Origin: an uncultured Collinsella sp.
Lineage (GTDB): Bacteria; Actinomycetota; Coriobacteriia; Coriobacteriales; Coriobacteriaceae
Reading direction: 5' to 3'
Assembly: GCA_900759045.1 (NCBI GenBank)
Contig: CAAETU010000021.1
Span: 1 to 38,840 of the forward strand
Length of the DNA: 38,840 nucleotides
Shown here in pieces: positions 31,494 to 38,840 of this stretch (position 1 is the stretch's first letter; each line of letters opens with the position of its first letter). The notes below the pieces were generated by a model, which was given only the letters and a program-made list of their open reading frames with translations, did not search any database and was not told the DNA's origin. Position numbers and translations under genes: made by a program.

Positions 31494-31748
31494 TTATTCC
31501 ACCGTTCCGTAGACGGCGCCCCAGCCGTGGGCGGCAAGGGCGGAGTTGAGCTGGTCGCAAAGCGATTGGCGGTCGTAGTAGCCGGGCGGCAATAGGTTCA
31601 CGATTTCCATGAGGTCGGGCGCGAGGTCCAAGATCTCGGCCTGCACGATGAGATCCAGGCGGTCGATGGCGTGCCGGTCGTAAAATAGTCCGTCGACCAG
31701 GCGCTGCAGGTCGCCGAATTCCTCGGCCTGGAACGATCCGTACTCCAT
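31494..31748 (-). CDS. Small unknown acidic protein
   Basis: This 84-aa soluble protein (starting MEYGSFQAEEFGDLQRLVDG) has no motif I recognise. It is acidic and helical, with DLAPDLMEIVNLLPPGYYDR in the middle and a C-terminal LAAHGWGAVYGTVE. ATG 31748 is set by a strong AAGGAGG (plus 31753-31759); the frame opens to 31799 but without a ribosome site. A perfect Shine-Dalgarno and normal codon use argue that it is real. It lies between the convergent nhaA and the divergent aminotransferase gene. Confidence 0.75.
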   Translation of the reverse strand: MEYGSFQAEEFGDLQRLVDGLFYDRHAIDRLDLIVQAEILDLAPDLMEIVNLLPPGYYDRQSLCDQLNSALAAHGWGAVYGTVE

Positions 31749-31850
31749 AGTGCCTCCTTGGGCGCCCCACGCCGGCATGCGCGGCGATTCGTAAATCATT
31801 GCGATGAACTTAATCTATCACGGCTTCATGCCGTTGCGGCGGTGGCGGTC

Positions 31851-31856
31851 TATACT
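31851..31856 (+). promoter_or_regulatory. -10 box of the aminotransferase gene
   Basis: TATACT lies 42 nt before the ATG of the aminotransferase gene; no convincing -35 box is present at 16-18 nt upstream. Confidence 0.5.
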
Positions 31857-31897
31857 TAGACGAACTGCAACGTCCCGCTTCGCGAAAGGTCGCACCC

Positions 31898-33202
31898 ATG
31901 CAGACGATCTACCAGAAGATGGAAACCACCGAACTCGATGCCGCCATCGAGGCGCTCAAAGCCGAGGTCGCCGAGGTCAAGGCCAAGGGCCTGGCGCTCG
32001 ACATGGCCCGCGGCAAGCCGTCGCCCTCCCAGGTGGACATCTCTCGACCCATGCTCGATATCCTCAATGCCGATGCCGATCTGCACGACGGCAACGTCGA
32101 CTGCTCAAACTACGGTTGCTTTGAGGGCATTCCCTCGGCGCGCAAGCTGGCGGGGGAGTTCCTGGGTTGCCCTGCCGAGCAGACGCTCGTACTGGGTTCG
32201 TCGAGCCTTCTGATCGAGCACGATATCGCCGGCATGTTTTGGCGCTGCGGTTCGTGCGGCAGCGAGCCCTGGGAGGCTTACGAGGCCGCGCACGACGGCA
32301 AGAAAGTCAAGTTCCTGTGCCCTGTTCCCGGCTACGACCGTCACTTTGGCATCACCGCCGACCTGGGTATCGAGAATGTCCCCGTCGCGATGACCGACAA
32401 CGGCCCCGACATGGACGAGGTCGAGCGTCTGGTTGCCGCCGACGACTCCATCAAGGGCATCTGGTGCGTGCCCAAGTATTCCAACCCCACGGGCATCACC
32501 TTTAGCGAGGACACCGTGCGTCGCCTGGTCGAGATGCCCACGGCCGCGCCCGATTTCCGCATCTTCTGGGACAACGCCTACTGCGTGCACGACCTGTACG
32601 ACGAGACCGACGAGCTCGCAAACATCTTTGACCTCGCTCGCGCGGCGGGCACCGAGGACCGCGTGGTGGCATTTGCCTCGACGTCCAAGATCACCTTCCC
32701 GGGCGCCGGTATCGGCTTTATCGGTGCGAGCCCCGCGGTCATCGCCGAGTTCTCCAAGCGCCTGAAGGCCGGCCTCATCAGCGCCGACAAGCTCAACCAG
32801 CTGCGTCACGTGCGCTTCCTTCCCACCATCGAGGCGGTCAAGGAGCACATGAAAAAGCATGCCGAGTTCTTGCGCCCGCGCTTTGAGGCCGTCGAGCGCA
32901 AGCTCACCGAGGGCTTGGGCGACACGGGCTGCGCCACCTGGACGCACCCCCGCGGCGGCTACTTTGTAAGCTTCGATGGTCCCGAGGGCTCGGCCCGGAA
33001 GGTTGCTGCGCTTTGCGCCGACCTGGGCGTCAAGCTCACGCCGGCCGGTGCTACCTGGCCCTATGGCAAGGACCCGCGCGATACCAACATCCGCATCGCG
33101 CCGAGCTATCCCACGGTCGAGGACCTGGAGGCCGCGCTCGATGTGCTGGTGCTGGCCGTTAAGCTCGTCGCTGCCGAGCTTGCGCGTGCCGAGCGCGCCT
33201 AA
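31898..33202 (+). CDS. Class I aminotransferase, aspartate aminotransferase subgroup Ic type
   Basis: This 434-aa PLP enzyme resembles the subgroup of aspartate aminotransferases found in actinobacteria (Pfam Asp_aminotransf). Visible are MARGKPSPSQVDIS, NYGCFEGIPSARKLAGEFLG, WCVPKYSNPTGITFS (Asn196 and on), FWDNAYCVHDLYD (Asp225, Tyr228), and PLP-binding Lys264 in FASTSKITFPGAG. The C-terminal Arg that binds the alpha-carboxylate is likely in TNIRIAPSYP. It probably swaps amino groups between aspartate and 2-oxoglutarate, though substrate range cannot be read from sequence. GAAAGG precedes the ATG. It is cytoplasmic and appears to be a single gene, 51 nt before the STAS gene. Confidence 0.92.
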   Translation: MQTIYQKMETTELDAAIEALKAEVAEVKAKGLALDMARGKPSPSQVDISRPMLDILNADADLHDGNVDCSNYGCFEGIPSARKLAGEFLGCPAEQTLVLGSSSLLIEHDIAGMFWRCGSCGSEPWEAYEAAHDGKKVKFLCPVPGYDRHFGITADLGIENVPVAMTDNGPDMDEVERLVAADDSIKGIWCVPKYSNPTGITFSEDTVRRLVEMPTAAPDFRIFWDNAYCVHDLYDETDELANIFDLARAAGTEDRVVAFASTSKITFPGAGIGFIGASPAVIAEFSKRLKAGLISADKLNQLRHVRFLPTIEAVKEHMKKHAEFLRPRFEAVERKLTEGLGDTGCATWTHPRGGYFVSFDGPEGSARKVAALCADLGVKLTPAGATWPYGKDPRDTNIRIAPSYPTVEDLEAALDVLVLAVKLVAAELARAERA

Positions 33203-33233
33203 CGCGCGGCTTCCCGTACTATCCGCACTTTCG

Positions 33234-33251
33234 ATACGTAAAGGAGCGTAT
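33234..33251 (+). promoter_or_regulatory. Ribosome site in a hairpin loop before the STAS gene
   Basis: ATACG (33234-33238) and CGTAT (33247-33251) can pair and display TAAAGGAG, the Shine-Dalgarno, in the loop directly ahead of the ATG at 33254. The stem is short, so its effect is uncertain. Confidence 0.35.
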
Positions 33252-33253
33252 AC

Positions 33254-33568
33254 ATGGATTTGGGTATTTCCACCAACCCCACGCCAGAGCTCTACACCAT
33301 TAAGGTAACCGGCGAGATCGATATCTCTAACGCCGATAGCCTGCGCAATGCCATCGACCTGGCGCTCGAGCAGCCCACCGAGGCCGTTGAGCTCGATTTT
33401 GCCCAGGTGAGCTACATCGATTCGACGGGCATTGGCGTGCTTGTGGGCGCCGCGCACCACGCAGTCGACCACGGCAAGCGCTTTAGCTGCGCCAATGTGC
33501 AACCCCCGGTGATGCGTGTGGTTCAGCTGTTGGGTGTCGACCAGGAGATTTCGATCACCGCTGCATAA
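33254..33568 (+). CDS. STAS-domain anti-sigma factor antagonist
   Basis: This 104-aa protein is a single STAS domain like SpoIIAA/RsbV: YTIKVTGEIDISNADSLRNA, then VELDFAQVSYIDSTGIGVLV with Ser57, the usual serine switched by an anti-sigma kinase, and a closing helix VMRVVQLLGVDQEI. Unphosphorylated it would bind and neutralise an anti-sigma factor, freeing a sigma factor. No anti-sigma kinase, phosphatase or sigma gene is near, so partners must be elsewhere. AAAGGAG precedes the ATG. It follows the aminotransferase gene by 51 nt and precedes the tat genes by 153 nt. Confidence 0.93.
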   Translation: MDLGISTNPTPELYTIKVTGEIDISNADSLRNAIDLALEQPTEAVELDFAQVSYIDSTGIGVLVGAAHHAVDHGKRFSCANVQPPVMRVVQLLGVDQEISITAA

Positions 33569-33640
33569 CCTTTGCCCTCAAAAGGGCGTGCCGTTTGGCA
33601 TATGTTTGTGATGCGCTCGGACGTTTTGGCGTCTGGGCGC

Positions 33641-33646
33641 TATACT
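33641..33646 (+). promoter_or_regulatory. -10 box of the tat-hyp gene cluster
   Basis: TATACT lies 75 nt before the tatA GTG. Like the gluQ box it is preceded by GCGC. Confidence 0.5.
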
Positions 33647-33721
33647 TGACCGAATGAATAGACGAGTTCCGGCCGAATGGCGCGGTGCGGGCTCGACTCA
33701 CATCGAGCCTTGGAGGTATGT

Positions 33722-34303
33722 GTGTTTGGTATTGGAGAGGGTGAGCTCGCGATCATCGTGGTCTTCGGCTTTTTGCTGTTTGGCCCGGATAAGCTCCCGC
33801 AGATGGGCCGCACGATCGGCCGTGCCATCCGTCAGTTCCGCGAGACGCAGGAAAAGATGACGGCCGTTGTTCAGTCTGAGATTATCGATCCGGTAAGTGA
33901 GGCCGCTTCGGCACCGGTCAAGCCCAAGAAGACTGCCGTCGATGACGATTCCGATGCGGACAAGGATGCCGCCGAGACGGCAGCGCCCGCCAAGAAGGAG
34001 ACCTTTGCCGAGCGCCGTGCCCGCCTTGCTGCCGAGAAGGCCGCGAGCGAGGCTGCCGCCGAGGGCGAGGGTGCTGCTGAGGAGGCCGAGGGTGCCGAGC
34101 CTGCCGCTGCCGCCGAGCCTGTCGTCGAGCCCGAGCCTGCTGCAGAACCGGAGCCCGAGCCCGAGCGGGTAGAGCCCACGACGGCCGACCTCTACGCCCG
34201 TCGTCCCCGCAAGCGCAAGGCCGTCGTCGACCAGCTCGCCCGCGAGCTCGAGGCCGAGGACGACGCCGCTGCCGCCGACGCCTCGAAGGGAGGCGATGAG
34301 TAA
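33722..34303 (+). CDS. tatA: Twin-arginine translocase subunit TatA/TatB
   Basis: This 193-aa protein starts FGIGEGELAIIVVFGFLLFG, a single membrane helix, followed by the hinge and amphipathic helix GPDKLPQMGRTIGRAIRQFR that defines TatA/TatB. The rest (about 60-190) is a long disordered tail of Ala, Glu, Pro and Lys, with EPEPAAEPEPEPE near 145-160; ordinary TatA proteins are 60-100 aa, so the tail is long and nearer to TatB in size. It forms the Tat pore with TatC to export folded proteins. The start is GTG 33722, set by GGAGG at 33712-33716; the upstream open frame has no such site. tatC overlaps its stop by 1 nt. Confidence 0.93.
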   Translation: MFGIGEGELAIIVVFGFLLFGPDKLPQMGRTIGRAIRQFRETQEKMTAVVQSEIIDPVSEAASAPVKPKKTAVDDDSDADKDAAETAAPAKKETFAERRARLAAEKAASEAAAEGEGAAEEAEGAEPAAAAEPVVEPEPAAEPEPEPERVEPTTADLYARRPRKRKAVVDQLARELEAEDDAAAADASKGGDE

Positions 34304-35094
34304 TGCCTATCGGACCTGCGCGCATGCCGCTCTTCGATCACCTGGGAGAGCTCCGTCGCCGCCTGACTATCGTGGTCGTGTCGGTGTTTGCCGCCGCCAT
34401 CGTGCTGTATTTCGCCACGCCCGTGGTGCTCGACATCCTGGAAGACCCCATCCGCTCCTTTGTGCCGGACGGTAAGTTCTACATCACCACCACGCTCGGC
34501 GGCTTTGGCCTGCGCTTCTCGCTGGCCATCAAGATGGCCGTGGTCATGTGCACGCCCATGATCATCTGGCAGATTCTAGCATTTTTCCTGCCGGCGCTGC
34601 GTCCCAACGAGCGCAAATGGGTCGTGCCCACGGTGCTCGCCTCGACGGTGCTGTTCTTCCTGGGCGCCATCTTCTGCTATTTCATCATCATCCCGGCGGG
34701 CTTTGAGTGGCTTATCGGCGAGACCTCGGCCGTCGCCACGGCGCTGCCCGACCTGGAGAACTACGTCAACATGGAGCTGCTCTTTATGATCGGCTTTGGC
34801 GTGGCGTTTGAGCTGCCGCTTATCATCTTCTACCTGTCCGTCTTCCACATCGTGTCCTACGCGGCCTTCCGCGGCGCCTGGCGCTACGTGTACGTGGGCC
34901 TGCTTGTGGGCTCGGCTGTGATTACGCCCGACGGCTCGCCCGTTACGCTGGGCCTCATGTATGGTGCCCTGCTCTCGCTCTACGAGATTTCGCTCGCCAT
35001 TGCCCGCGTGGTCATTACCGCGCGCGAGGGCAAGGAGGGCTTGTTTGTGAGCCGTCTGGACCTGTTCTCGGACGATGAGGACGACGAGGAGTAA
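34303..35094 (+). CDS. tatC: Twin-arginine translocase subunit TatC
   Basis: This 263-aa protein has six predicted membrane helices and the TatC hallmark MPLFDHLGELRRRL before TM1, which reads the twin-arginine signal. FLPALRPNERKWV between TM2 and TM3 and the conserved Glu in FGVAFELPLIIFYL are typical. The tail is acidic (SDDEDDEE). The ATG overlaps the tatA stop (TAATG), and GGGAGG is inside tatA. With TatA it forms the Tat system, which in anaerobes exports cofactor-bearing enzymes such as hydrogenases and reductases; the hyp genes follow directly. Confidence 0.97.
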   Translation: MPIGPARMPLFDHLGELRRRLTIVVVSVFAAAIVLYFATPVVLDILEDPIRSFVPDGKFYITTTLGGFGLRFSLAIKMAVVMCTPMIIWQILAFFLPALRPNERKWVVPTVLASTVLFFLGAIFCYFIIIPAGFEWLIGETSAVATALPDLENYVNMELLFMIGFGVAFELPLIIFYLSVFHIVSYAAFRGAWRYVYVGLLVGSAVITPDGSPVTLGLMYGALLSLYEISLAIARVVITAREGKEGLFVSRLDLFSDDEDDEE

Positions 35095-35100
35095 ATCGGT

Positions 35101-35457
35101 ATGCACGAGGTTGGCATTGTCAACGGCATACTCGATACAGTGATTCGCGCGGCGCGTGGGGCGGGGGCCTCGCGCGCCGTTTTGGTAACGCTGCGTATCG
35201 GGGATATGACCGAAGTTGTGCGCGAGGCGCTCGACTTTGCGTGGGAGACATTTCGCGATGAGGACCCGCTCACGCGAGGCTGCGAGCTTGCCGTGGAGGA
35301 AGTCCATCCACAAAGCGAGTGTCTGGACTGCGGGGAGGTCTTTGAGCACGATCGCTTCCATTGCCGCTGTCCCCAATGTGGCAGCGCCAACGTGCGTCTG
35401 CTGCACGGCCGCGAACTCGACATCGCAAGTATCGAAATCGAAACCCCCGACGATTAG
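35101..35457 (+). CDS. hypA: Hydrogenase nickel metallochaperone HypA
   Basis: This 118-aa protein begins MHEVGIV; the N-terminal Met-His-Glu is the nickel site of the family. The zinc module is ECLDCG (Cys74, Cys77) and CRCPQCG (Cys90, Cys93), with an extra Cys88. It delivers nickel, with HypB, to the large subunit of [NiFe] hydrogenase (or to urease in some bacteria). GAGGAG overlapping the tatC stop provides its ribosome site, and only 6 nt separate the genes. No hydrogenase structural genes or hypC-F are in the window. Confidence 0.96.
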   Translation: MHEVGIVNGILDTVIRAARGAGASRAVLVTLRIGDMTEVVREALDFAWETFRDEDPLTRGCELAVEEVHPQSECLDCGEVFEHDRFHCRCPQCGSANVRLLHGRELDIASIEIETPDD

Positions 35458-35512
35458 CCCGCTAGCCATCTGGTGATGGGGTATAAAGGGGCCAAAGTAA
35501 GGAGTGCCGAGT

Positions 35513-36196
35513 ATGGCCGAGAAAACGATTGATATCGCGTCGCCGATCCTGTCGCGCAACGAGCGCCTGGCAGATCAGCTGCGTCAGCGATTTAAAGAGA
35601 CAAACACCTATGTGATCAATGTGCTGTCGAGTCCTGGCTCGGGCAAGACCACTACGATTCTGGGCACCAACGAGCGCCTGCGCGACAAGGCGGGCCTGCG
35701 TTGCGCCGTCATCGAGGGCGATATCGCCTCGGACGTCGACGCGATCACCATGAAGGAAGCCGGCATGCCCGCCATCCAGATCAACACGGGCGGCCTGTGC
35801 CACCTCGAGGGCAACATGATCATGGAAGCCGTTGACGCGTTCGACCAGGCCGTTGGGCTCGATAACATCGACGTCATTTTTATCGAAAACGTGGGCAACT
35901 TGGTCTGTCCGGTCGACTTTGACCTGGGTGAGAACCTGTCCATCATGATCCTCTCGGTGCCCGAGGGCGACGACAAGCCCATCAAGTACCCGGGCATCTT
36001 CCAGCACGCCGGCGCGCAGCTGCTCAACAAGGTCGACGTGGCTCCGGCTTTCGATTTTGACATGGATAGGTATACTAAGACACTCGATGACCTCAATCCG
36101 CAGGCGCCGCGGTTTGCCGTGAGCGCGCGCAAGGGCGAGGGCATGGATGCCTGGTGCGATTGGCTCATCGGGCAGATTGAGCAAGCAAGGGCGTAA
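35513..36196 (+). CDS. hypB: Hydrogenase nickel-incorporation GTPase HypB
   Basis: This 227-aa GTPase uses GTP to drive nickel insertion into hydrogenase. Visible are the P loop SSPGSGKTT (Lys46), EGDIASDVDA, the metal site NTGGLCHLEGNM (Cys96, His97) with Cys132 in ENVGNLVCP, and the guanine-binding NKVD. The N-terminus lacks both the CxxCGC nickel motif of E. coli HypB and a His-rich store, so it relies on the G-domain site. ATG 35513 follows AAGGAG with 7 nt; the GTG at 35504 overlaps that site. It is 55 nt after hypA. Confidence 0.96.
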   Translation: MAEKTIDIASPILSRNERLADQLRQRFKETNTYVINVLSSPGSGKTTTILGTNERLRDKAGLRCAVIEGDIASDVDAITMKEAGMPAIQINTGGLCHLEGNMIMEAVDAFDQAVGLDNIDVIFIENVGNLVCPVDFDLGENLSIMILSVPEGDDKPIKYPGIFQHAGAQLLNKVDVAPAFDFDMDRYTKTLDDLNPQAPRFAVSARKGEGMDAWCDWLIGQIEQARA

Positions 36197-36250
36197 GTCG
36201 GCCGCCATACGGGCGGGCGTAGCCGCAGAGATACGAGATAGGAGCCTCTT

Positions 36251-38824
36251 TTGAAGCTCATCATCGCCGAGAAAAACGACGCCGCGCGTCAAATCGCCGA
36301 GCGGCTGTCCACGGGTAAGCCTAAAAAGGACAAGGTGTACAACACCGCCATCTACCGTTTTGAGTGGAAGGGCGAGGAGTGCGTGACGATCGGCCTTGCC
36401 GGTCACATCCTCGCGCCCGATTTTTGTGACAGCGTGCTGTTCAATAAAAAGCTGGGCTGGTATTCGGTCACCGAGGACGGCGAGATGCTGCCGGCCGACA
36501 TACCCGATGGCCTGGCACGTCCGCCCTACGACACCAAGCGTAAGCCGTTCCTTGCCGATGGCATCTCCATCAAGGGCTGGAAGCTCGAGAGTCTGCCCTA
36601 TCTCACCTGGGCACCCGTCATTAAGCTGCCGGCCGAGAAAGAGCTCATTCGCTCGCTCAAGAACCTTGCCAAGAAGTCCGACAGCGTCATTATTGCCACG
36701 GACTTCGACCGCGAGGGCGAGCTGATCGGCTCGGACGCCCTCAACAAGGTGCGCGAGGTTGCGCCGGACTTACCGGTTGCCCGCGCCCAGTATTCTTCGT
36801 TTACCAAGGCCGAGATCACGCAGGCCTTCGATAATCTCGTCTCGCTCGACCAGAACCTGGCCGACGCCGGCGAGAGCCGTCAGCACATCGACCTCATTTG
36901 GGGCGCGGTGCTCACGCGCTACCTGACGCTCGCCAAGTTTGGCGGCTTTGGCAACGTGCGTTCCGCCGGCCGCGTGCAGACGCCGACGCTCGCCCTGGTG
37001 GTTGAGCGCGAGCGCGAGCGCATGGCGTTTGTGCCCGAGGACTATTGGCAGATCCGCGGCATGGGCGCCGCACAGGGTGCTGCCGAGGATGATCGCTTTA
37101 AGATTGCACACAAGACGGCGCGTTTTACCGACAAGGATGCTGCCGAGACGGCGTACGGCCATGTCGACGGTGTCGCGACGGCGACCGTTGCCGCGGTGAC
37201 CAAGCGCTCGCGTAAGCAGCAGCCGCCCACGCCGTTTGCGACCACCTCGCTGCAGGCTGCTGCCGCAGCCGAGGGCATCTCGCCTGCGCGTACCATGCGC
37301 ATCGCCGAGTCCCTCTACATGGCGGGCCTCATCAGCTACCCGCGTGTCGACAACACCGTGTACCCTGCGACGCTCGACCTGGGCGCCGTGGTGAGCGACC
37401 TGGCAAAGATCAACCCGGCGCTGGCACCGGTGTGCAAAAAGGTGCTCGCCGGTCCCATGAAGCCCACGCGCGGCAAGGTCGAGACCACCGACCACCCGCC
37501 TATCTATCCCACGGGCGAGGGCGATCCGTCCACGCTCGACGGTGGCCAGCGCAAGCTCTACGACCTCATCGCCCGTCGCTTCCTGGCAACGCTCATGGGT
37601 CCCGCGACCATCGAGAACACCAAGCTCGAGCTCGACGTCAACGGCGAGCCGTTCGTGGCTTCGGGCGATGTGCTCGTGACCCCGGGTTTCCGCGAGGCAT
37701 ACCCGTATGGACTTAAGCGCGATGAGCAGATGCCACCGCTGGAGCAGGGCGATACGGTCGACGTGTTCGACATTAAGCTCGAGGCAAAGCAGACCGAGCC
37801 GCCCGCGCGCTACAGCCAGGGCAAGCTCGTGCAGGAGATGGAAAAGCGCGGCCTGGGCACCAAGTCCACACGCGCGAGCATCATCGAGCGCCTGTACGCC
37901 GTGCGCTACCTCAAAAACGATCCCGTGGAGCCGAGTCAGCTGGGCATCGCCATCATCGATGCACTGACGCAGTTTGCCCCGCGCATCACGAGCCCCGATA
38001 TGACCAGCGAGCTCGATGGCGACATGACCCGTGTGGAGCGCGGCGAGGATACCGAAGAGCATGTCGTGGCGCACTCGCGCGCGCTGCTGGCTGGCGTGCT
38101 CGACGAGCTGCTCAAGCACACGCAGGAGCTGGGCGACGCCATCAGCGACGCCGTCACGGCCGATGCGCGCGTGGGCGCTTGCCCCAAGTGCGGCAAGGAC
38201 CTGGTTATGAAGACGAGCGCCAAGACCCGCGGCAGCTTCATTGGCTGCATGGGCTGGCCCGACTGCGATGTGACCTATCCGGTGCCGAGCGGCGTCAAGG
38301 TAAGCCCGCTCGAGGGCGAGGCGGCCGTGTGCCCCGAGTGCGGCGCGCCGCGCATTAAGTGCCAGCCGTTCCGCCAGAAGGCCTTCGAGATTTGCGTGAA
38401 CCCCACGTGCTCCACCAACTACGAGCCCGACCTTAAGGTGGGCGAGTGCAAGGTGTGTGCCGAGGCCGGACGCCATGGCGATCTGATCGCGCACAAGAGC
38501 GAGAAGAGCGGCAAGCGCTTTATCCGCTGCACCAACTATGACGACTGCGGCGTGAGCTATCCTCTACCGGCGCGCGGTAAGCTCGAGGCGACGGGTGAGA
38601 CCTGCCCCGAGTGCGGCGCCCCCATCGTGGTGGTCAACACGGCGCGCGGCCCGTGGCGTATCTGCGTCAACATGGACTGTCCGACCAAGGAGAAGAAGCC
38701 GGCCCGCGGCCGCAAGACTACGACCAAGGCGAGCACGGCCAAGAAGACGACGGCGACAAAGAAGACTGCCGCCAAGAAGGCTGCCGCAAAAAAGACGACC
38801 ACCAAGAAGGCCGCCGACAAGTAA
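36251..38824 (+). CDS. topA: Type IA DNA topoisomerase, archaeal TopA type
   Basis: This 857-aa topoisomerase relaxes negative supercoils by cutting one strand. The Toprim domain starts KLIIAEKNDAARQIA and has ATDFDREGELIG (Asp151, Asp153); catalytic Tyr363 is in MAGLISYPRVDN; SAGRVQTPTLALVVERE and RYSQGKLVQEMEKRGLGTKS are core motifs. The order and wording are of the archaeal-type TopA seen in some anaerobes rather than E. coli TopA. Four 4-Cys zinc modules follow (about 640-815), then a Lys/Thr/Ala tail (KKTAAKKAAAKK) that resembles histone H1-like DNA-binding tails of actinobacteria. The start is TTG 36251 with TAGGAG 6 nt upstream. The gene is complete, ending 16 nt before the window edge. 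Confidence 0.94.
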   Translation: MKLIIAEKNDAARQIAERLSTGKPKKDKVYNTAIYRFEWKGEECVTIGLAGHILAPDFCDSVLFNKKLGWYSVTEDGEMLPADIPDGLARPPYDTKRKPFLADGISIKGWKLESLPYLTWAPVIKLPAEKELIRSLKNLAKKSDSVIIATDFDREGELIGSDALNKVREVAPDLPVARAQYSSFTKAEITQAFDNLVSLDQNLADAGESRQHIDLIWGAVLTRYLTLAKFGGFGNVRSAGRVQTPTLALVVERERERMAFVPEDYWQIRGMGAAQGAAEDDRFKIAHKTARFTDKDAAETAYGHVDGVATATVAAVTKRSRKQQPPTPFATTSLQAAAAAEGISPARTMRIAESLYMAGLISYPRVDNTVYPATLDLGAVVSDLAKINPALAPVCKKVLAGPMKPTRGKVETTDHPPIYPTGEGDPSTLDGGQRKLYDLIARRFLATLMGPATIENTKLELDVNGEPFVASGDVLVTPGFREAYPYGLKRDEQMPPLEQGDTVDVFDIKLEAKQTEPPARYSQGKLVQEMEKRGLGTKSTRASIIERLYAVRYLKNDPVEPSQLGIAIIDALTQFAPRITSPDMTSELDGDMTRVERGEDTEEHVVAHSRALLAGVLDELLKHTQELGDAISDAVTADARVGACPKCGKDLVMKTSAKTRGSFIGCMGWPDCDVTYPVPSGVKVSPLEGEAAVCPECGAPRIKCQPFRQKAFEICVNPTCSTNYEPDLKVGECKVCAEAGRHGDLIAHKSEKSGKRFIRCTNYDDCGVSYPLPARGKLEATGETCPECGAPIVVVNTARGPWRICVNMDCPTKEKKPARGRKTTTKASTAKKTTATKKTAAKKAAAKKTTTKKAADK

Positions 38825-38840
38825 CCGAGCACATATAGAC

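Noticed and set aside
36770..38494. 574-aa open frame opposite topA
   Set aside because: Antisense shadow of a well-supported topoisomerase gene; composition is typical of a reverse frame.

Overview
The window is high-GC, densely coded DNA (about 60-65% by eye) that looks like the chromosome of an anaerobic gut actinobacterium of class Coriobacteriia, most likely Collinsella or a close relative. The grounds are gene content and style: a DUF2207 membrane protein with a poly-Gly tail, an archaeal-type topoisomerase I with C-terminal zinc modules, PTS-driven beta-glucoside use, Tat and hydrogenase-maturation genes side by side, frequent TATACT -10 boxes, some TTG and GTG starts, and many GTCCCC-type intergenic repeats. 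The taxon is an inference from recognition, not from a search. There are no phage genes, transposases, rRNA genes or CRISPR arrays.

Layout. 1-1.7 kb: tRNA-Leu(UAA) with its terminator, a membrane-anchored TPR-like protein, and an orphan galactitol-type PTS IIB followed by a small VOC protein. 1.7-4.3 kb (minus): an operon of a DUF4342/UBA-like membrane protein, an OmpR-type response regulator and a sensor kinase. 4.6-6.7 kb: a small two-helix membrane protein, a metallophosphoesterase and, convergent, glutamyl-Q tRNA(Asp) synthetase gluQ with an apparently leaderless start. 7.2-10 kb: DUF2207 protein and a GNAT acetyltransferase. 10.3-12.9 kb: purH, a 100-nt inverted repeat and an unrecognised 235-aa protein. 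13-14.8 kb: a two-component pair resembling BceRS but with no transporter. 14.8-16.4 kb: a complete hipBA toxin-antitoxin module of lower GC with two near-perfect operators. 16.5-21.4 kb: universal stress protein, uppP and an enlarged pcrA/uvrD helicase.

21.8-28.7 kb is the sugar section: manA, a GntR/UTRA regulator divergent from a beta-glucoside operon (GH1 phospho-glucosidase, then EIIC, EIIB and EIIA of the cellobiose/lactose PTS), then a ROK glucokinase. Together these import and phosphorylate a beta-glucoside, hydrolyse it inside the cell and phosphorylate the free glucose. 28.8-38.8 kb: Mn-dependent pyrophosphatase ppaC, Na+/H+ antiporter nhaA, a small unknown protein, a class I aminotransferase, a STAS anti-anti-sigma protein, tatA-tatC-hypA-hypB in tight array, and archaeal-type topoisomerase I, which ends 16 nt before the window edge.

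The signal that ordinary annotation leaves unexplained is in the gaps between genes: several families of short structured repeats, most with a GTCCCC or GGGGTCAGG core, recur between unrelated genes. No repeat-linked transposase is present here. Genes otherwise look intact; I see no frameshifted or truncated gene.
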